This document shows positions 18,446-30,849 of a stretch of 64,000 nucleotides of DNA, piece after piece. The stretch is from Pseudomonadota bacterium. Its GTDB lineage: Bacteria > Pseudomonadota > Gammaproteobacteria > Steroidobacterales > Woeseiaceae. A model generated the notes under the pieces. It searched no databases. It saw nothing but the letters and a program-made list of their open reading frames with translations, and had not been told where the DNA came from. The DNA lies in assembly GCA_022574185.1 (NCBI GenBank), contig JACZSM010000003.1:45010-109009 (forward strand), given 5' to 3'. A program made the translations under genes and the position numbers. The first letter of the stretch is position 1. Every line of letters starts with the position of its first letter.

Positions 18446-18471
18446 TAGTGTTATAGTTGACTATAACACTA
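18446..18471. promoter_or_regulatory. Perfect 12+12 inverted repeat, probable operator
   Basis: TAGTGTTATAGT (18446-18457) and ACTATAACACTA (18460-18471) are exact inverted repeats with a two-base centre (TG). It lies 35 bases upstream of the small leftward gene. It is AT-rich and not followed by a T-run in the direction of either gene, so an operator for a dimeric regulator (TetR or GntR class) fits better than a terminator. The rest of the gap up to 18727 shows nothing I recognise beyond the ECF sigma leader. Confidence 0.72.
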
Positions 18472-18727
18472 AAAACCTTTATTGCAAGCCTTATTTGGCT
18501 CATCGCTAACCCGTGGCTGCCCTGACGGGCGTTAATAGTATCTGAGATGGTTCAAACAGAATCCAGATATCAATGAGTTACGAGATGTACGCCCAGTATT
18601 CATTTGCTTGCCATGAGCGAATTCTCGACGATTGCCCGGGAATACGACCGTGGTAGCAGGCGTTCTGGCCATAGTTCCAACGAACCTGCCGCTTTCGCGC
18701 ACTGCAGCTGTCGCCTATGCTGCGGTG

Positions 18728-19285
18728 ATGGAGCCGGCGCCTGAAGATACCGCTTTGATGCTTCGCTATATCGATGGCGATATGGCGGCATTTGAGACCT
18801 TGTATCGACGCCACAATGATGCTCTGTACCGATACCTGTTACGTCGTTGCCGACATCACGACAATGCTGAAGATATTTTCCAGGAGGTCTGGGGGAAGAT
18901 CATCAAGGCGCGCTCAAGCTATCGACCAACTGCGAAATTTACGACCTTTATGTATCGTGTCGCACATAATTGCTACATCGATCATATTCGCCGTAACAAA
19001 CGTCATTCACATACCATTGATGTCGAGCCCGACAGTTACCCGAACCCCGGTGAGTCGCCCGAGGCCCTGACCGAGCGAGGCCTTTTGCGACGACGCCTCG
19101 ACGCCGCAATTCAGGAGCTACCGGACGAACAACGCGACGCCTTCTTGTTGCACCAGGAGGCATGCCTGACTGTCGACCAGATCGCGTCGGTAACCGGAAG
19201 CAATTTCGAAACCGCGAAAAGCCGGCTTCGCTATGCGGTCAAAAAGTTACGCGCCGCAATCGACGAATCCGCGGAGTTATCATGA
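18728..19285 (+). CDS. ECF-family RNA polymerase sigma factor
   Basis: 185 residues with sigma region 2 (residues 10-80, including EDIFQEVWGKII and FMYRVAHNCYIDHIRR) and region 4 (125-180, ELPDEQRDAFLLHQEACLTVDQIA and TAKSRLRYAVKKLR). It directs polymerase to a stress or surface regulon. The frame is open to TTG 18632; ATG 18728 was chosen because similarity begins there, though its ribosome site is poor. Its TGA overlaps the ATG of the following gene, the usual sign of a cognate anti-sigma. Confidence 0.92.
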   Translation: MEPAPEDTALMLRYIDGDMAAFETLYRRHNDALYRYLLRRCRHHDNAEDIFQEVWGKIIKARSSYRPTAKFTTFMYRVAHNCYIDHIRRNKRHSHTIDVEPDSYPNPGESPEALTERGLLRRRLDAAIQELPDEQRDAFLLHQEACLTVDQIASVTGSNFETAKSRLRYAVKKLRAAIDESAELS

Positions 19286-19827
19286 CAAACGAGCGACAGC
19301 ATCTCGAAACAGACGGTGAGGCCGACGATCTCGTCTCTAACACCTATCGTGAGTTGGCCGACGAGCATACGCCGGACGATTTGAACAAGGCAATATTGCG
19401 CCAGGCCGCCAGAGCGATGCACCCACATTATTCTCACCCAGCATCATGGACGCGACCCGTTGTCTGGGCGGCAACTATTGCGATTGGTCTGGCAGTCACA
19501 TTGCAATTGGTGCGCGGACCGACGCCTGCAGGCGTGGCAGGCGATATGCCGTCAGCACCCGGCACGCAAGAAGCTCTCGAGGTGAATGGGAGCATAGACG
19601 TATACGGTGCGGAACCCCCGCCCGCAGGAATCCTGGCGGGCGGGCTATCGACGGCGGCCTCGGCAACTGGGTCAGCGCGTAGCTGCAATGATGCAACCAG
19701 GGTGGCTCCTGCGACCTGGCTCGCATGCATCAGCGAACTTGATGCGGCCGGCTTATCCGACGAAGCCGAACGACAGCGTGAGCAGCTTGCCAGGGCATTC
19801 CCGGATTTCGAGGCGCCCCGAGACTGA
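19282..19827 (+). CDS. Putative anti-sigma factor, single-pass membrane protein
   Basis: 181 residues: a cytoplasmic N-terminus (1-58), one TM helix (59-77) and a periplasmic part rich in Ala/Gly/Pro ending in a small helical domain with two cysteines. Start ATG 19282 overlaps the sigma stop. There is no zinc-binding HxxxCxxC motif, so this is not a ZAS-type anti-sigma. The role is inferred from gene coupling and topology. Confidence 0.7.
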   Translation: MTNERQHLETDGEADDLVSNTYRELADEHTPDDLNKAILRQAARAMHPHYSHPASWTRPVVWAATIAIGLAVTLQLVRGPTPAGVAGDMPSAPGTQEALEVNGSIDVYGAEPPPAGILAGGLSTAASATGSARSCNDATRVAPATWLACISELDAAGLSDEAERQREQLARAFPDFEAPRD

Positions 19828-19861
19828 CTACGGATTGTGCTGCGTCGCGACGCCAGTGCGA

Positions 19862-19893
19862 ACTCTGCATCAATACTACCTTGATGGAGTGCT
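19862..19893 (-). repeat. Interspersed palindromic repeat, copy 1 (mdh leader)
   Basis: One of four copies of an about 30-base imperfect palindrome in this window. CATCAA (19868-19873) pairs with TTGATG (19881-19886) around TACTACC, with outer ACTC/GAGT. The 16-mer ATCAATACTACCTTGA is identical to copy 3 read in reverse. It sits 53 bases before the mdh start, and an extended -10 (TGCTAAAAT, 19890-19898) begins in its right edge, so it may be part of the mdh promoter. Confidence 0.8.
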
Positions 19894-19945
19894 AAAATTC
19901 CCGGCCTCTACCGACAGTCAATAGCGGCCCTGCAGGAAAACATCG

Positions 19946-20923
19946 ATGAAGTCACCAGTTCGCGTCACCATAACGGGCGCTGCCGGCCAGATCGGCTATC
20001 AGCTTGCCTTTCGTATCGCGTCGGGTCAAATGCTCGGCACCGATCAACCCGTCGTCTTGCAGTTGCTCGAGATTCCACCCGCAATGTCTGCACTCAACGG
20101 CGTCGTCATGGAACTCGATGATTGTGCATTTGACACATTGGCTGGCGTGATCGCCACTGACGATCCCGTAATTGCCTTCACCGATAGTGACTTCGCGTTG
20201 CTTGTCGGCGCGCGACCACGTGGGCCGGGCATGGAACGCAAGGAATTGCTGGAAGCCAATGCACAGATATTTTCGGTACAGGGCAAGGCTATCAATGATC
20301 ATGCGGACCGCAATATTCGCGTCCTCGTAGTTGGCAATCCGGCGAATACCAACGCGCTGATTGCAAGCAGTAATGCCCCCGACATCGACCCTCGCAACTT
20401 CACCGCGATGACAAGACTTGACCATAACCGCGCAATCGCACAGCTCGCCGCAAAGACCAACAGTCATGTCAGCGATGTGCGCTGCATGACGATCTGGGGC
20501 AACCACTCCGCAACACAGTACCCCGATGTCCATCATGCGACGATCAACGAGACAAGTGCTATGGATCTTATTGATCAGCAGTGGCTAATCGATAAATTCA
20601 TTCCGCTCGTCCAGCAGCGCGGCGCGGAGATCATTGCGGCTCGCGGCGCGTCGTCGGCTGCTTCTGCGGCGTCTGCTGCTATTGATCACATGCATGATTG
20701 GGCCGGGGGCACATCCGACGATACATGGGTCAGCATGGCCATTCCTGCAGATGGCAGTTACGGCATCGAACCAGGCATCGTTTACTCATACCCGGTGCGT
20801 TGCAGAGACGGCAACTACGAGATTGTGCAGGATCTGGACATTAATGACTTCAGCCGTTCGCGCATGAATACGACCGAGGCCGAACTTCGTGAAGAGCGCG
20901 CGGCCATTGAGCAGTTGCTTTGA
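19946..20923 (+). CDS. mdh: Malate dehydrogenase
   Basis: NAD-dependent oxidation of malate to oxaloacetate in the TCA cycle, cytoplasmic. 325 residues of the cytosolic-type MDH group: the NAD loop is [12 protein letters not shown] (11-22), substrate arginines lie in [15 protein letters not shown], and the catalytic Asp/His pair in TRLDHNRA and [18 protein letters not shown] precedes the ATG. It stands alone, with fadE 84 bases downstream. Confidence 0.97.
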   Translation: MKSPVRVTITGAAGQIGYQLAFRIASGQMLGTDQPVVLQLLEIPPAMSALNGVVMELDDCAFDTLAGVIATDDPVIAFTDSDFALLVGARPRGPGMERKELLEANAQIFSVQGKAINDHADRNIRVLVVGNPANTNALIASSNAPDIDPRNFTAMTRLDHNRAIAQLAAKTNSHVSDVRCMTIWGNHSATQYPDVHHATINETSAMDLIDQQWLIDKFIPLVQQRGAEIIAARGASSAASAASAAIDHMHDWAGGTSDDTWVSMAIPADGSYGIEPGIVYSYPVRCRDGNYEIVQDLDINDFSRSRMNTTEAELREERAAIEQLL

Positions 20924-21007
20924 TGTGACACACACAATGGCACGCCCCGTCACTCAGTGATAGGGTTTGTCATAATCATTAGTTCGATCGTTCATGAGGA
21001 AGGGCAT

Positions 21008-23578
21008 TTGTCCAGTTTTATCGTCAGTATTTTTTGGTTGCTGCTGTTTGTCGGCGGTGGAATCTATCTTGCCTATCAGCGTATTGATCTTCGCACATCG
21101 ACCATCGCTACAGGGCTCACACTACTCGCTTACACTATTTTCGGAGACGGATCCTGGCCATGGCTGCTGGTGATGTGGCTAGGCTTCGGCGCAATGATCG
21201 TGCCGAACCTCATCGAATTGCGCCGCGAGAAAATCACACGGCCGCTTCTCAAACTGTATCGAACAATGCTGCCTAAAATGTCGGACACCGAGCGCGAGGC
21301 ACTTGAGGCCGGAAACGTCTGGTGGGATGGAGAACTGTTCTCGGGCATGCCCGACTGGGATCGTCTCATGTCTTTTCCGGCGCCGCAGCTCTCGAACGAG
21401 GAACAGGCGTTCCTCGACGGACCCTGCGAAGAACTCTGCAGAATGCTCGACGACTGGGATATCTGTCACAACCGGGCGGACATGCCGAAGGAAGTCTGGG
21501 ACTTCATTATCGGCAACAAATTTTTCGCAATGATCATCCCCAAGAAATATGGCGGGCTTGAATTTTCGGCCTATGCCAACGCGATGGTCATTATAAAACT
21601 CGCGAGCCGCAGCCCTACTGCATCATCCACAGTGGGCGTACCGAACTCTCTCGGCCCGGCGGAACTCCTGCTGCATTACGGCACTGAAGAGCAGAAGAAT
21701 CATTATCTTCCGGGGTTGGCAGCCGGTTCAGAGATCCCCTGTTTCGCACTGACCTCGCCGGTAGCGGGCTCTGACGCTGCGGCGCTGACTGACAGCGGTA
21801 TCGTCTGCAAGGGCAAGTGGAATGGCAGGCAAATCATCGGCATTCGGCTGAATTGGAACAAACGCTACATTACGCTGGCACCGGTGGCGACCGTTCTTGG
21901 ACTCGCGTTCAAGCTCTACGACCCCGATCATCTGATTGGTGATAAGGACAAATACGGCATCACGGCGGCCTTGATTCCGACTGACACGCCGGGCGTAACG
22001 GTCGGGCGACGCCACCTGCCAATGAGTATCGCGTTCCAGAATGGACCCACGTCGGGTGAAGACGTGTTCGTGCCGCTGGACTACATCATCGGCGGCCAGA
22101 AAATGGCGGGCAAAGGCTGGAAAATGCTGGTTGAACTGCTGTCTGTCGGGCGGGCGATTACATTGCCGTCCACTGCAGCGGGCGGTGGACAGGCTGCAGT
22201 TTACGCGGCCGGCGCATACACGATGATTCGCAAGCAATTCAATACGTCAATTGCGAATTTTGAAGGCGTTGGCGAGGCATTGACCCGCATTGCCGGGCAC
22301 ACATACATTATGAATGCAGCCATATCGGTCACGGCGGGTGCTATCGATCAAGGTGAAAAGCCCGCTGTTCCGTCAGCTATTCTCAAGTATCACTGCACCG
22401 AACTCGGCCGCAAGATTGCCAACGATACGATGGATGTTCATGGCGGCAAGGCCATCATGTTAGGACCCAAGAACTACATCGGTCGAACCTACATGGCGAC
22501 GCCGATTGCAATTACTGTCGAGGGCGCGAACATCCTGACGCGAAGCTTGATTATTTACGGTCAGGGCGCCATTCGTTGTCATCCGTTCGTTTTGAAAGAA
22601 TTGCAAGCGGCTGGCGACGAAGATGCGGATCGCGGCCTGGTAGATTTTGATAACGCATTGTTCGGCCACATCGGCTACGCCATCAGCAATCTCGCTCGCT
22701 CTTTTTTCCTGGCACTGACTCATGCGAAATTCAGCCGCGTGCCGCTCAACACTCCAACACGTCGTTATTACCAGAATATTAATCGCTACAGCGCTGCATT
22801 CGCGCTTGCGTCCGACTTCGCTATGCTGACGCTCGGCGGCGAACTCAAGAAACGCGAGATGTTGTCCGCACGCCTGGGCGACATCTTGAGCTCGATCTAT
22901 CTCGCGTCGACCGTACTTAAGCACTTTGAGAATCAGGGACGCCGAGCGACCGATCTACCGCTCGTCGAATGGTCTGTCCGTACATTGATGTACCAGGCTC
23001 AGGAAGCGCTGCACGCCTTCATGCGAAATCTTCCGAATCGATGGGTTGCGGCATTCCTGCGCCTATTCATTTTTCCGCGGGGCAGAACCTACTCGGCGCC
23101 CTCCGATGCGATAGGCCTCAAGGTCGTCGAACTGATGACGCATTCAGGAGAAGCTCGCGAACGGCTCTGTCAGCAGGCATACACAACTCTGGAGCCAGGT
23201 AACCCCCTCGGCCAATTGCAGGAAGCGCTCGAGCTTTTGGAAAAACTAGCCCCTTTGGAACGTCGGCTGCGACAGGCGCAGAAAGAAGGCCTGATTGACG
23301 CCGAGGATTTCACGTTGCGACTCGAAGAAGCGGAACGCGCTGAAATTGTCAGCAAAAAAGAAGCCAGTGAATTGCGCCGCTACTACGAAAAAGTGGCTGC
23401 TCTGCTAGCCGTCGATGACTTCGCGCCCGAGGAGCTTATTCACGGGGCGGCGAAATCGACGAGCACGCCCGCCCCAGCACGCAAGACGCAAAAGAAGGTC
23501 CCAAAAACCACCAACCAGCGCAAAAAGACCGCGCCGCGAAAGAAAACCAGACGCAAGACGAAAACAAAGACAAGCTGA
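21008..23578 (+). CDS. fadE: FadE-type long-chain acyl-CoA dehydrogenase
   Basis: FAD-dependent first step of fatty-acid beta-oxidation. About 856 residues: two N-terminal membrane helices (FIVSIFWLLLFVGGGIYLA and a second near residue 55), an acyl-CoA dehydrogenase core (about 80-500, with TSPVAGSDAAA and GGQAAVYAAGAY) and the FadE-specific C-terminal domain. The last 40 residues are a Lys/Arg/Thr/Pro tail not present in the E. coli protein. The frame is open to GTG 20957; TTG 21008 was chosen because AGGAAGGG precedes it and it begins the membrane helix. Confidence 0.94.
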   Translation: MSSFIVSIFWLLLFVGGGIYLAYQRIDLRTSTIATGLTLLAYTIFGDGSWPWLLVMWLGFGAMIVPNLIELRREKITRPLLKLYRTMLPKMSDTEREALEAGNVWWDGELFSGMPDWDRLMSFPAPQLSNEEQAFLDGPCEELCRMLDDWDICHNRADMPKEVWDFIIGNKFFAMIIPKKYGGLEFSAYANAMVIIKLASRSPTASSTVGVPNSLGPAELLLHYGTEEQKNHYLPGLAAGSEIPCFALTSPVAGSDAAALTDSGIVCKGKWNGRQIIGIRLNWNKRYITLAPVATVLGLAFKLYDPDHLIGDKDKYGITAALIPTDTPGVTVGRRHLPMSIAFQNGPTSGEDVFVPLDYIIGGQKMAGKGWKMLVELLSVGRAITLPSTAAGGGQAAVYAAGAYTMIRKQFNTSIANFEGVGEALTRIAGHTYIMNAAISVTAGAIDQGEKPAVPSAILKYHCTELGRKIANDTMDVHGGKAIMLGPKNYIGRTYMATPIAITVEGANILTRSLIIYGQGAIRCHPFVLKELQAAGDEDADRGLVDFDNALFGHIGYAISNLARSFFLALTHAKFSRVPLNTPTRRYYQNINRYSAAFALASDFAMLTLGGELKKREMLSARLGDILSSIYLASTVLKHFENQGRRATDLPLVEWSVRTLMYQAQEALHAFMRNLPNRWVAAFLRLFIFPRGRTYSAPSDAIGLKVVELMTHSGEARERLCQQAYTTLEPGNPLGQLQEALELLEKLAPLERRLRQAQKEGLIDAEDFTLRLEEAERAEIVSKKEASELRRYYEKVAALLAVDDFAPEELIHGAAKSTSTPAPARKTQKKVPKTTNQRKKTAPRKKTRRKTKTKTS

Positions 23579-23587
23579 CCCAGTATT

Positions 23588-24982
23588 ATGACAACACGAC
23601 AAGGGCCCATCTACGAAGTAACGTTCTTCGTAGATCGTGACGTCGTTGACGACCACGACAGGTGGCTTGAGGACCATGTCCGCAAGTCGTTGCGTCTTGC
23701 TGGCATCGCAGACTGTCGTGTTTTTTCGCTCCCGGATAACGACGACGAGCATGCCCGTCGCATTTGCCAGCACGTTCTCGAAACGGATGAGGCGCTCGAT
23801 GAGTTTCTCGATGGCGCCGGCGCGGACATCGATACTGAAATTGCCGCTCACTTTGGCGAACACGTTGCGATAAGCGCTCGCGTCCTTCGCGAGGACAACA
23901 CGCATCAAACTCCGCTTGATGAGACGCCCAATTGCCTGAACTGCAGTGCAAGACTGCGTGGTCAGTATTGCGGCCATTGCGGCCAGCGCGCACGTGGTCG
24001 CCTGATTAGTCTCTGGGAACTTATCGCAGATGCTTTCGGCGATCTCCTGGAGATTGACTCACGCATCTGGCAGACGCTGATCCCCCTCATGATTCGCCCG
24101 GGCAGACTGACCCATGATTATCTAAAGGGTCGTCGCGCACGCTACATGCCTCCTTTTCGCATGTATCTCGTGATGAGCGTGATTTTTTTCGTCGTGGCGT
24201 TTTTCGATCCGCGCGAGGAACTTAGCCTGTTCTTCGAACCGCAGCCCAGCGAAGTTACGGAAGTCGAATCTGATGCTACCGATGCGGATGAGGCGAACGT
24301 CAACGAAGCCATCATAGATGCCGAGCGGACCAGGCAGGAAATCTTCGACGAACTGGCGAAGAGCGGCATCATCGTCGGCGATCGTACTGCGCCTGACGGC
24401 ATTATTGGCGAGGCGGGCCCTATCACCATCCGGATCGACGGCGACGACGACGCTACAGATGAGGACTGCAGTGTCGATGCGTCCGACCTCGAAGACCTGC
24501 CCGACTGGCTGGCCAGACGGCTTACGCCTGAACGTCTGCAGCAAGTCTGCGAACGAGTGCAGGTCGATGACGGACGCTCACTCATGGACAAGGTGCTGGG
24601 CAATATTCCGGCTGCCCTGATCATCTTGTTACCGTTGATGGCCCTGATCCTCAAAGCTCTCTACCCGCTGTCGCGTCGCTACTACGTTGAACACCTGTTG
24701 TTCTTTGTGCATTTCCACGCCTTCTTTTTCCTGATACTGACGCTGCAAATCCTGTTCGCGCGGTTGGCCGGACTCCTCGGCGTGCCGGAGAACGCCGTGG
24801 CTCTGACCATAGTCGCCGTCTCCGTATATGTACCGCTCTACCTGTTTATTGCGATGCGGAGGGTCTATGGCCAGAGTCGATTCGTTACATTTCTCAAGTA
24901 CATCGTACTCACGGTCACCTATGGGGCGGGCTTCCTGCTGACGATGATCGGCGCACTCGCGATCGCCGCATTTTCGATCTGA
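23588..24982 (+). CDS. DUF4286-zinc ribbon-DUF3667 membrane protein
   Basis: 464 residues. The N-terminal 105 residues resemble the small DUF4286 ferredoxin-like domain. C116-x2-C119 and C128-x2-C131 form a zinc ribbon that opens a DUF3667 region with helices near 187-202, 338-360, 372-394, 403-420 and 440-460. An acidic insertion (215-320) lies between the first and second TM helix. The two domains are usually separate genes, so this is a fusion. Function is unknown. It starts nine bases after fadE and is probably cotranscribed. Confidence 0.8.
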   Translation: MTTRQGPIYEVTFFVDRDVVDDHDRWLEDHVRKSLRLAGIADCRVFSLPDNDDEHARRICQHVLETDEALDEFLDGAGADIDTEIAAHFGEHVAISARVLREDNTHQTPLDETPNCLNCSARLRGQYCGHCGQRARGRLISLWELIADAFGDLLEIDSRIWQTLIPLMIRPGRLTHDYLKGRRARYMPPFRMYLVMSVIFFVVAFFDPREELSLFFEPQPSEVTEVESDATDADEANVNEAIIDAERTRQEIFDELAKSGIIVGDRTAPDGIIGEAGPITIRIDGDDDATDEDCSVDASDLEDLPDWLARRLTPERLQQVCERVQVDDGRSLMDKVLGNIPAALIILLPLMALILKALYPLSRRYYVEHLLFFVHFHAFFFLILTLQILFARLAGLLGVPENAVALTIVAVSVYVPLYLFIAMRRVYGQSRFVTFLKYIVLTVTYGAGFLLTMIGALAIAAFSI

Positions 24983-25067
24983 TTCATTTTGGACGCAAGG
25001 CGAGAGCGTATTCATGAATAATCCGGGTTAATATCGGGGATCTTCCAAACGCTACAGGAAACCAGGC

Positions 25068-25586
25068 ATGCCGCTTAAGCGACAACTCTTTATTTTCACG
25101 ACGATGACATCGCTGCTGCTCGCAGGCGCCTGCGGCCAAAGCGAGACCGAGGCTCCCGAGCCATCGCCGTCTGCTGCCCTCGCCGGCAATGAATCGGCAC
25201 CAGCTGCAGTGGCTGCCGTCGCTGCGCTGCCTCGGACCGCATCTCCAGACGGCGCCAAAGTATTTTTCATAACGCCGGTGAACGGTGATACGGTTTCCAA
25301 CCCGTTTAATATTGAGTTCGGCATCAAGGCGATGAGCATCGTGGCAGCGGGTGATAACCAGGCACATTCGGGGCATCATCACCTTCTTGTCGACTCGGAG
25401 CTGCCGGACCTGGCATTACCTATACCCTCGGATACCAGCCATATTCACTTCGGCGATGCCAGTACCTCGACGCAACTGACACTGGATTCCGGCGAACACA
25501 CGCTGCGCCTGTTGCTTGGCGACCACCGGCATATTCCCCATGATCCGCCCGTAATTTCGGAGCTGATCACTATCACTGTCAAATAG
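25068..25586 (+). CDS. DUF4399-domain lipoprotein
   Basis: 172 residues. A lipoprotein-like signal ends at LLLAGAC (Cys 22), then an Ala/Pro linker and a DUF4399 domain (residues 63-172): VFFITPVNGDTV, HSGHHHLLVD, HIHFGDAST, HTLRLLLGDHRHIPHDPPV. The clustered histidines suggest metal binding, though the family has no proven function. Probably outer-membrane or periplasmic. Confidence 0.86.
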   Translation: MPLKRQLFIFTTMTSLLLAGACGQSETEAPEPSPSAALAGNESAPAAVAAVAALPRTASPDGAKVFFITPVNGDTVSNPFNIEFGIKAMSIVAAGDNQAHSGHHHLLVDSELPDLALPIPSDTSHIHFGDASTSTQLTLDSGEHTLRLLLGDHRHIPHDPPVISELITITVK

Positions 25587-25590
25587 ATGG

Positions 25591-25619
25591 TTGAGTCGCA
25601 ACGCTCGGGACACTAGAAT
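25591..25619 (+). promoter_or_regulatory. Sigma-70-type promoter of the HMG-CoA synthase gene
   Basis: TTGAGT (25591-25596) and TAGAAT (25614-25619) are separated by exactly 17 bases. AAGGAA lies ahead of the ATG at 25643. No operator is evident. Confidence 0.7.
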
Positions 25620-25642
25620 TCCCGGGCAAGGAACAAGCTGCG

Positions 25643-27127
25643 ATGAAATACACCAACAACAATAGACACATCGGAATTAGCGGTCTCGCCGCCTACATCC
25701 CGCCGTACCGGGTCTGGCTGGAGGACTGGTGCGACTGGACCGGTGAGCAATGGCCGAAAATCCGCGAGGTGGTGGGGCGCAGTTTCCGCATGCGCGGCCC
25801 GGATCAGAGCATCTACACGATGGCTGCAACCGCCGTCATGCGTCTGATCGACCAGTACGACATTGACCCGACGCGTATCAAGTTCCTGGGTCTGGGCACC
25901 GAATCGAGCACCGATAATTCAGCCGGCGCGATCATCATCAAAGGCATGGTCGATCGAGCACTTGTCGCGCGAGACAAACCTCCGATCTCCAGAAGCTGCG
26001 AAGTACCCGAGTTCAAACATGCCTGCCTTGGTGGTGTCTACGGCATGAAAGGCGCGATTCGCCACCTGGCGCTGGACGGCGCTGGTGGTCAGGCAATCGT
26101 CGTCTGTGCCGATATTGCCGAATATGCGCGGGGCAGCAGCGGTGAGCCAACCCAGGGCGCGGGCGCTGTCGCCATGTTGATTGAGGAAAATCCAACGCTT
26201 GCAGTCGTCGATCTGCCAAGATCGGGATCGGCCTCGGATTATCGCATCATGGACTTTCGCAAGCCGATGGCGCGATTTTGTGGTCAGGACCGATCCGAGA
26301 CTCATCAGGTCCAGGACTTTCCCATATTCAACGGCAAGTACTCGACGACTTGTTACATTGACGAAACCCTGCATGCACTGAGCGACATGTACAAAAAGCG
26401 CGGCTTGAATCCCGCCCGCTACATTCGATCATTAAAAACTGTTTTCATGCATCGCCCCTATCGCCGTATGCCAGAGACTGGCTGGGCAATTTCCTACCTG
26501 TTCGCATTACTCATCGGCGATACTGACGATCGCGCGGAACTGGCCTCGTACTGCTACGAAGTCGGCATTGACCCCCAAGCCTTGCATCAGGAAATGCTGA
26601 GCAATCCTGAAGTATCGTCGCTGGCCGAGCCAGAGACACTGCAATACGAGGTATATCCGCTGACCATGGCTGTACATCGTGTGTTTCGCGCGTCGCGACA
26701 CTACCGCCGCGAAATCCTCGACAAACTGGCACTGGGCAGTGACACGATGCTCGACCTCGGCAATCTTTACACCGCCGCATTGCCGGCATGGATGGCCGCA
26801 GGTTTTGAGCAGGCGCTCGATGAAGGGTCTCTCACCTGCGGAGAAGAGGTGCTGACTCTTGGCTATGGTAGCGGCGACGCGGCTGAGGTCATTCCGTTTT
26901 TTGTTGCCGACGGCTGGCGCGATGCCACCGCGGCGATCGGATTTGGCGATGTAATGAAGTTCGCAGTAGACCTTGATTTCGAACAGTACAAATCGCTACA
27001 TGACGGACGCCGCCCCAAGGGCCTCGACTATGTGCCGAGGAATGAATTCGTCATTGATTATGTAGGCAATACCGACGATCGGCACTTCAGCAACCTCGGA
27101 ATCGAGTACTACCGCTACGTAGGCTAA
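25643..27127 (+). CDS. Hydroxymethylglutaryl-CoA synthase
   Basis: Condenses acetyl-CoA with acetoacetyl-CoA to HMG-CoA, opening the mevalonate pathway. 494 residues with a thiolase fold: the nucleophile is C128 in EFKHACLGGVYGMKGA, HRPYRRMPETG holds the active-site His, and LGYGSGDAAE is the C-terminal glycine loop. It is somewhat longer than the usual bacterial enzyme (about 390-460). It is convergent with the rest of the mevalonate genes, which start 28 bases beyond its stop on the other strand. Confidence 0.94.
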   Translation: MKYTNNNRHIGISGLAAYIPPYRVWLEDWCDWTGEQWPKIREVVGRSFRMRGPDQSIYTMAATAVMRLIDQYDIDPTRIKFLGLGTESSTDNSAGAIIIKGMVDRALVARDKPPISRSCEVPEFKHACLGGVYGMKGAIRHLALDGAGGQAIVVCADIAEYARGSSGEPTQGAGAVAMLIEENPTLAVVDLPRSGSASDYRIMDFRKPMARFCGQDRSETHQVQDFPIFNGKYSTTCYIDETLHALSDMYKKRGLNPARYIRSLKTVFMHRPYRRMPETGWAISYLFALLIGDTDDRAELASYCYEVGIDPQALHQEMLSNPEVSSLAEPETLQYEVYPLTMAVHRVFRASRHYRREILDKLALGSDTMLDLGNLYTAALPAWMAAGFEQALDEGSLTCGEEVLTLGYGSGDAAEVIPFFVADGWRDATAAIGFGDVMKFAVDLDFEQYKSLHDGRRPKGLDYVPRNEFVIDYVGNTDDRHFSNLGIEYYRYVG

Positions 27128-27155
27128 CAGCTTGTTGAAAAGCCCTCAGGCTGCT

Positions 27156-27720
27156 CTATACATTACAGTATCGGCCGAGTGCATCGCGGTGATCATCCAG
27201 CAGTTTGAGCCACTCCAATTTTAACCATGGTGTGAATTGCTCTGGCGTCTGCTCAATCTCAGCAAGAAGCAAGTCGGCCGATATATAACGAATCGCGGTA
27301 ATCTCGTTGTCATTTGGCCGCACCGCGTCGCCAGTCTCGCCAAAAAATACATGGCACAGCTCATTTTCCGAGCCTTTGGCGTCGAATTTCGCCTGGTAAC
27401 TGAACTTGTAGATAAATTCCAGCGACGATCCGATGCCTAATTCATCGCGCAAGCGCCGCTTTGTTGCTTCCTGCAACGATTCGCCACGGCGCGGATGACT
27501 GCAACAGGTATTCGACCAGTACCCGGGCCAAAGTCGCTTTGACTCGCTTCGCTGTTGCAGCAACAACTCACCCGCATTATTGAAAAGAAACACCGAAAAC
27601 GCACGATGTAACACTCCGCCACCATCGTGACACTGCGCTTTTGACAAAAACCCTGTTTCTCGGTCTTCTGCGTCAACAACGATAAGCTCCTCAGCCTCCG
27701 ATGATACGATCCTGTTGTCA

Positions 27721-27728
<8 letters not shown>
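27156..27728 (-). CDS. idi: Isopentenyl-diphosphate delta-isomerase, type 1
   Basis: Interconverts IPP and DMAPP. 190 residues with the type 1 Nudix-like fold: the catalytic Cys lies in WSNTCCSHPRRGES, the Nudix-like helix in ATKRRLRDELGI, and the metal/base Glu in the NELCHVFF block. It is last in the minus-strand mevalonate operon; its start overlaps the end of the fused reductase-kinase gene by eight bases. Confidence 0.96.
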
Positions 27729-29846
<2,118 letters not shown>

Positions 29847-29850
<4 letters not shown>

Positions 29851-30836
29851 AGATCTTCTCGGTTGCGCTGCATGCCACTCGGGTCAATTGTCAGGTACAG
29901 GCGCGTGAAATTCTTCTTTGCGGCGACGTCTATGAATGACTCAATGAGCGACTCGTCATCTGCGAGAACAATTCCGACATCACCGCCGCCTGCACCACAG
30001 GGTTTGTAAACCACGCCAGCTGCAATCGCAGCATCGACCAATTCGGCATGCCCAGCATCGAATATGCCAAGGTCATGGTCAACACTGAATTGTCGCAACG
30101 TGTCCGTATAGGCGCGCAACTCATCGAGAATCATCGATGGCAGCCCGCTTTTCCAGCTCGATGCGACGCGACCTGCCGCAGCGCCAAGCGCAACGCGTGA
30201 CGGGTGTGACTCCAATTCATCGAGTTTTTTGAGCCTGGTGCCAGTGCTCGCCGAGACGCCGCTCCACAGCAACGCAAACGCCAAATCATCCGGCCAGCAC
30301 AATGCGACCGACGCAGCGTGCATGCGGTACTCAATAACACCACCTTGCAGACTACAGGCAACATCCACACCGCTGCCTGATCCGAACTGAGAATCACGGT
30401 GTGCCGATATCGCGATCTGGCTGATGTCCGCATTGCCATCGGCAACACTATCCAACGCGGCCGTCAATGCGACCGCAAGTGCGGCGCTGGATCCAATGCC
30501 GAACTTCGTGCCACTGCCAACATCGACAAAATCCTGTGTCTCCAGCGTCAGCACGAGACTCTCTGGCAATGTGGCTGCGAGAGCACGCCAAACGCATTCG
30601 AGCAACGCATACCCTTCGCCCCCGTGCAGCCATTCGAATTGGCCGTCGGTCACCCTGAATCTGCCGCTGCCCGTCGCAATGCCGGGAGCTGTTACGACGT
30701 GATGGTCGTCAGCGCTGCGCGTAATAGTCACGCACGCACGACGATTGATGGCCGCACAAATTGCTGCTGCGCCGTCGAGAACCGCATACTCCCCGGACAA
30801 CACCACTTTACCGGGTGCGCTGGCCGTCACTTTCAT
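29847..30836 (-). CDS. Phosphomevalonate kinase (GHMP family)
   Basis: Phosphorylates mevalonate-5-phosphate. 329 residues with ASAPGKVVLSGEYAVLDG at the N-terminus, the ATP loop GIGSSAALAVAL and the C-terminal CGAGGGDVGI. It overlaps the fused gene by ATGA. The phosphomevalonate kinase call follows from GEYAVL and from its place in the cluster, where it is the only step otherwise missing. Confidence 0.9.
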
Positions 30837-30849
30837 GTCGCATTCGCCA

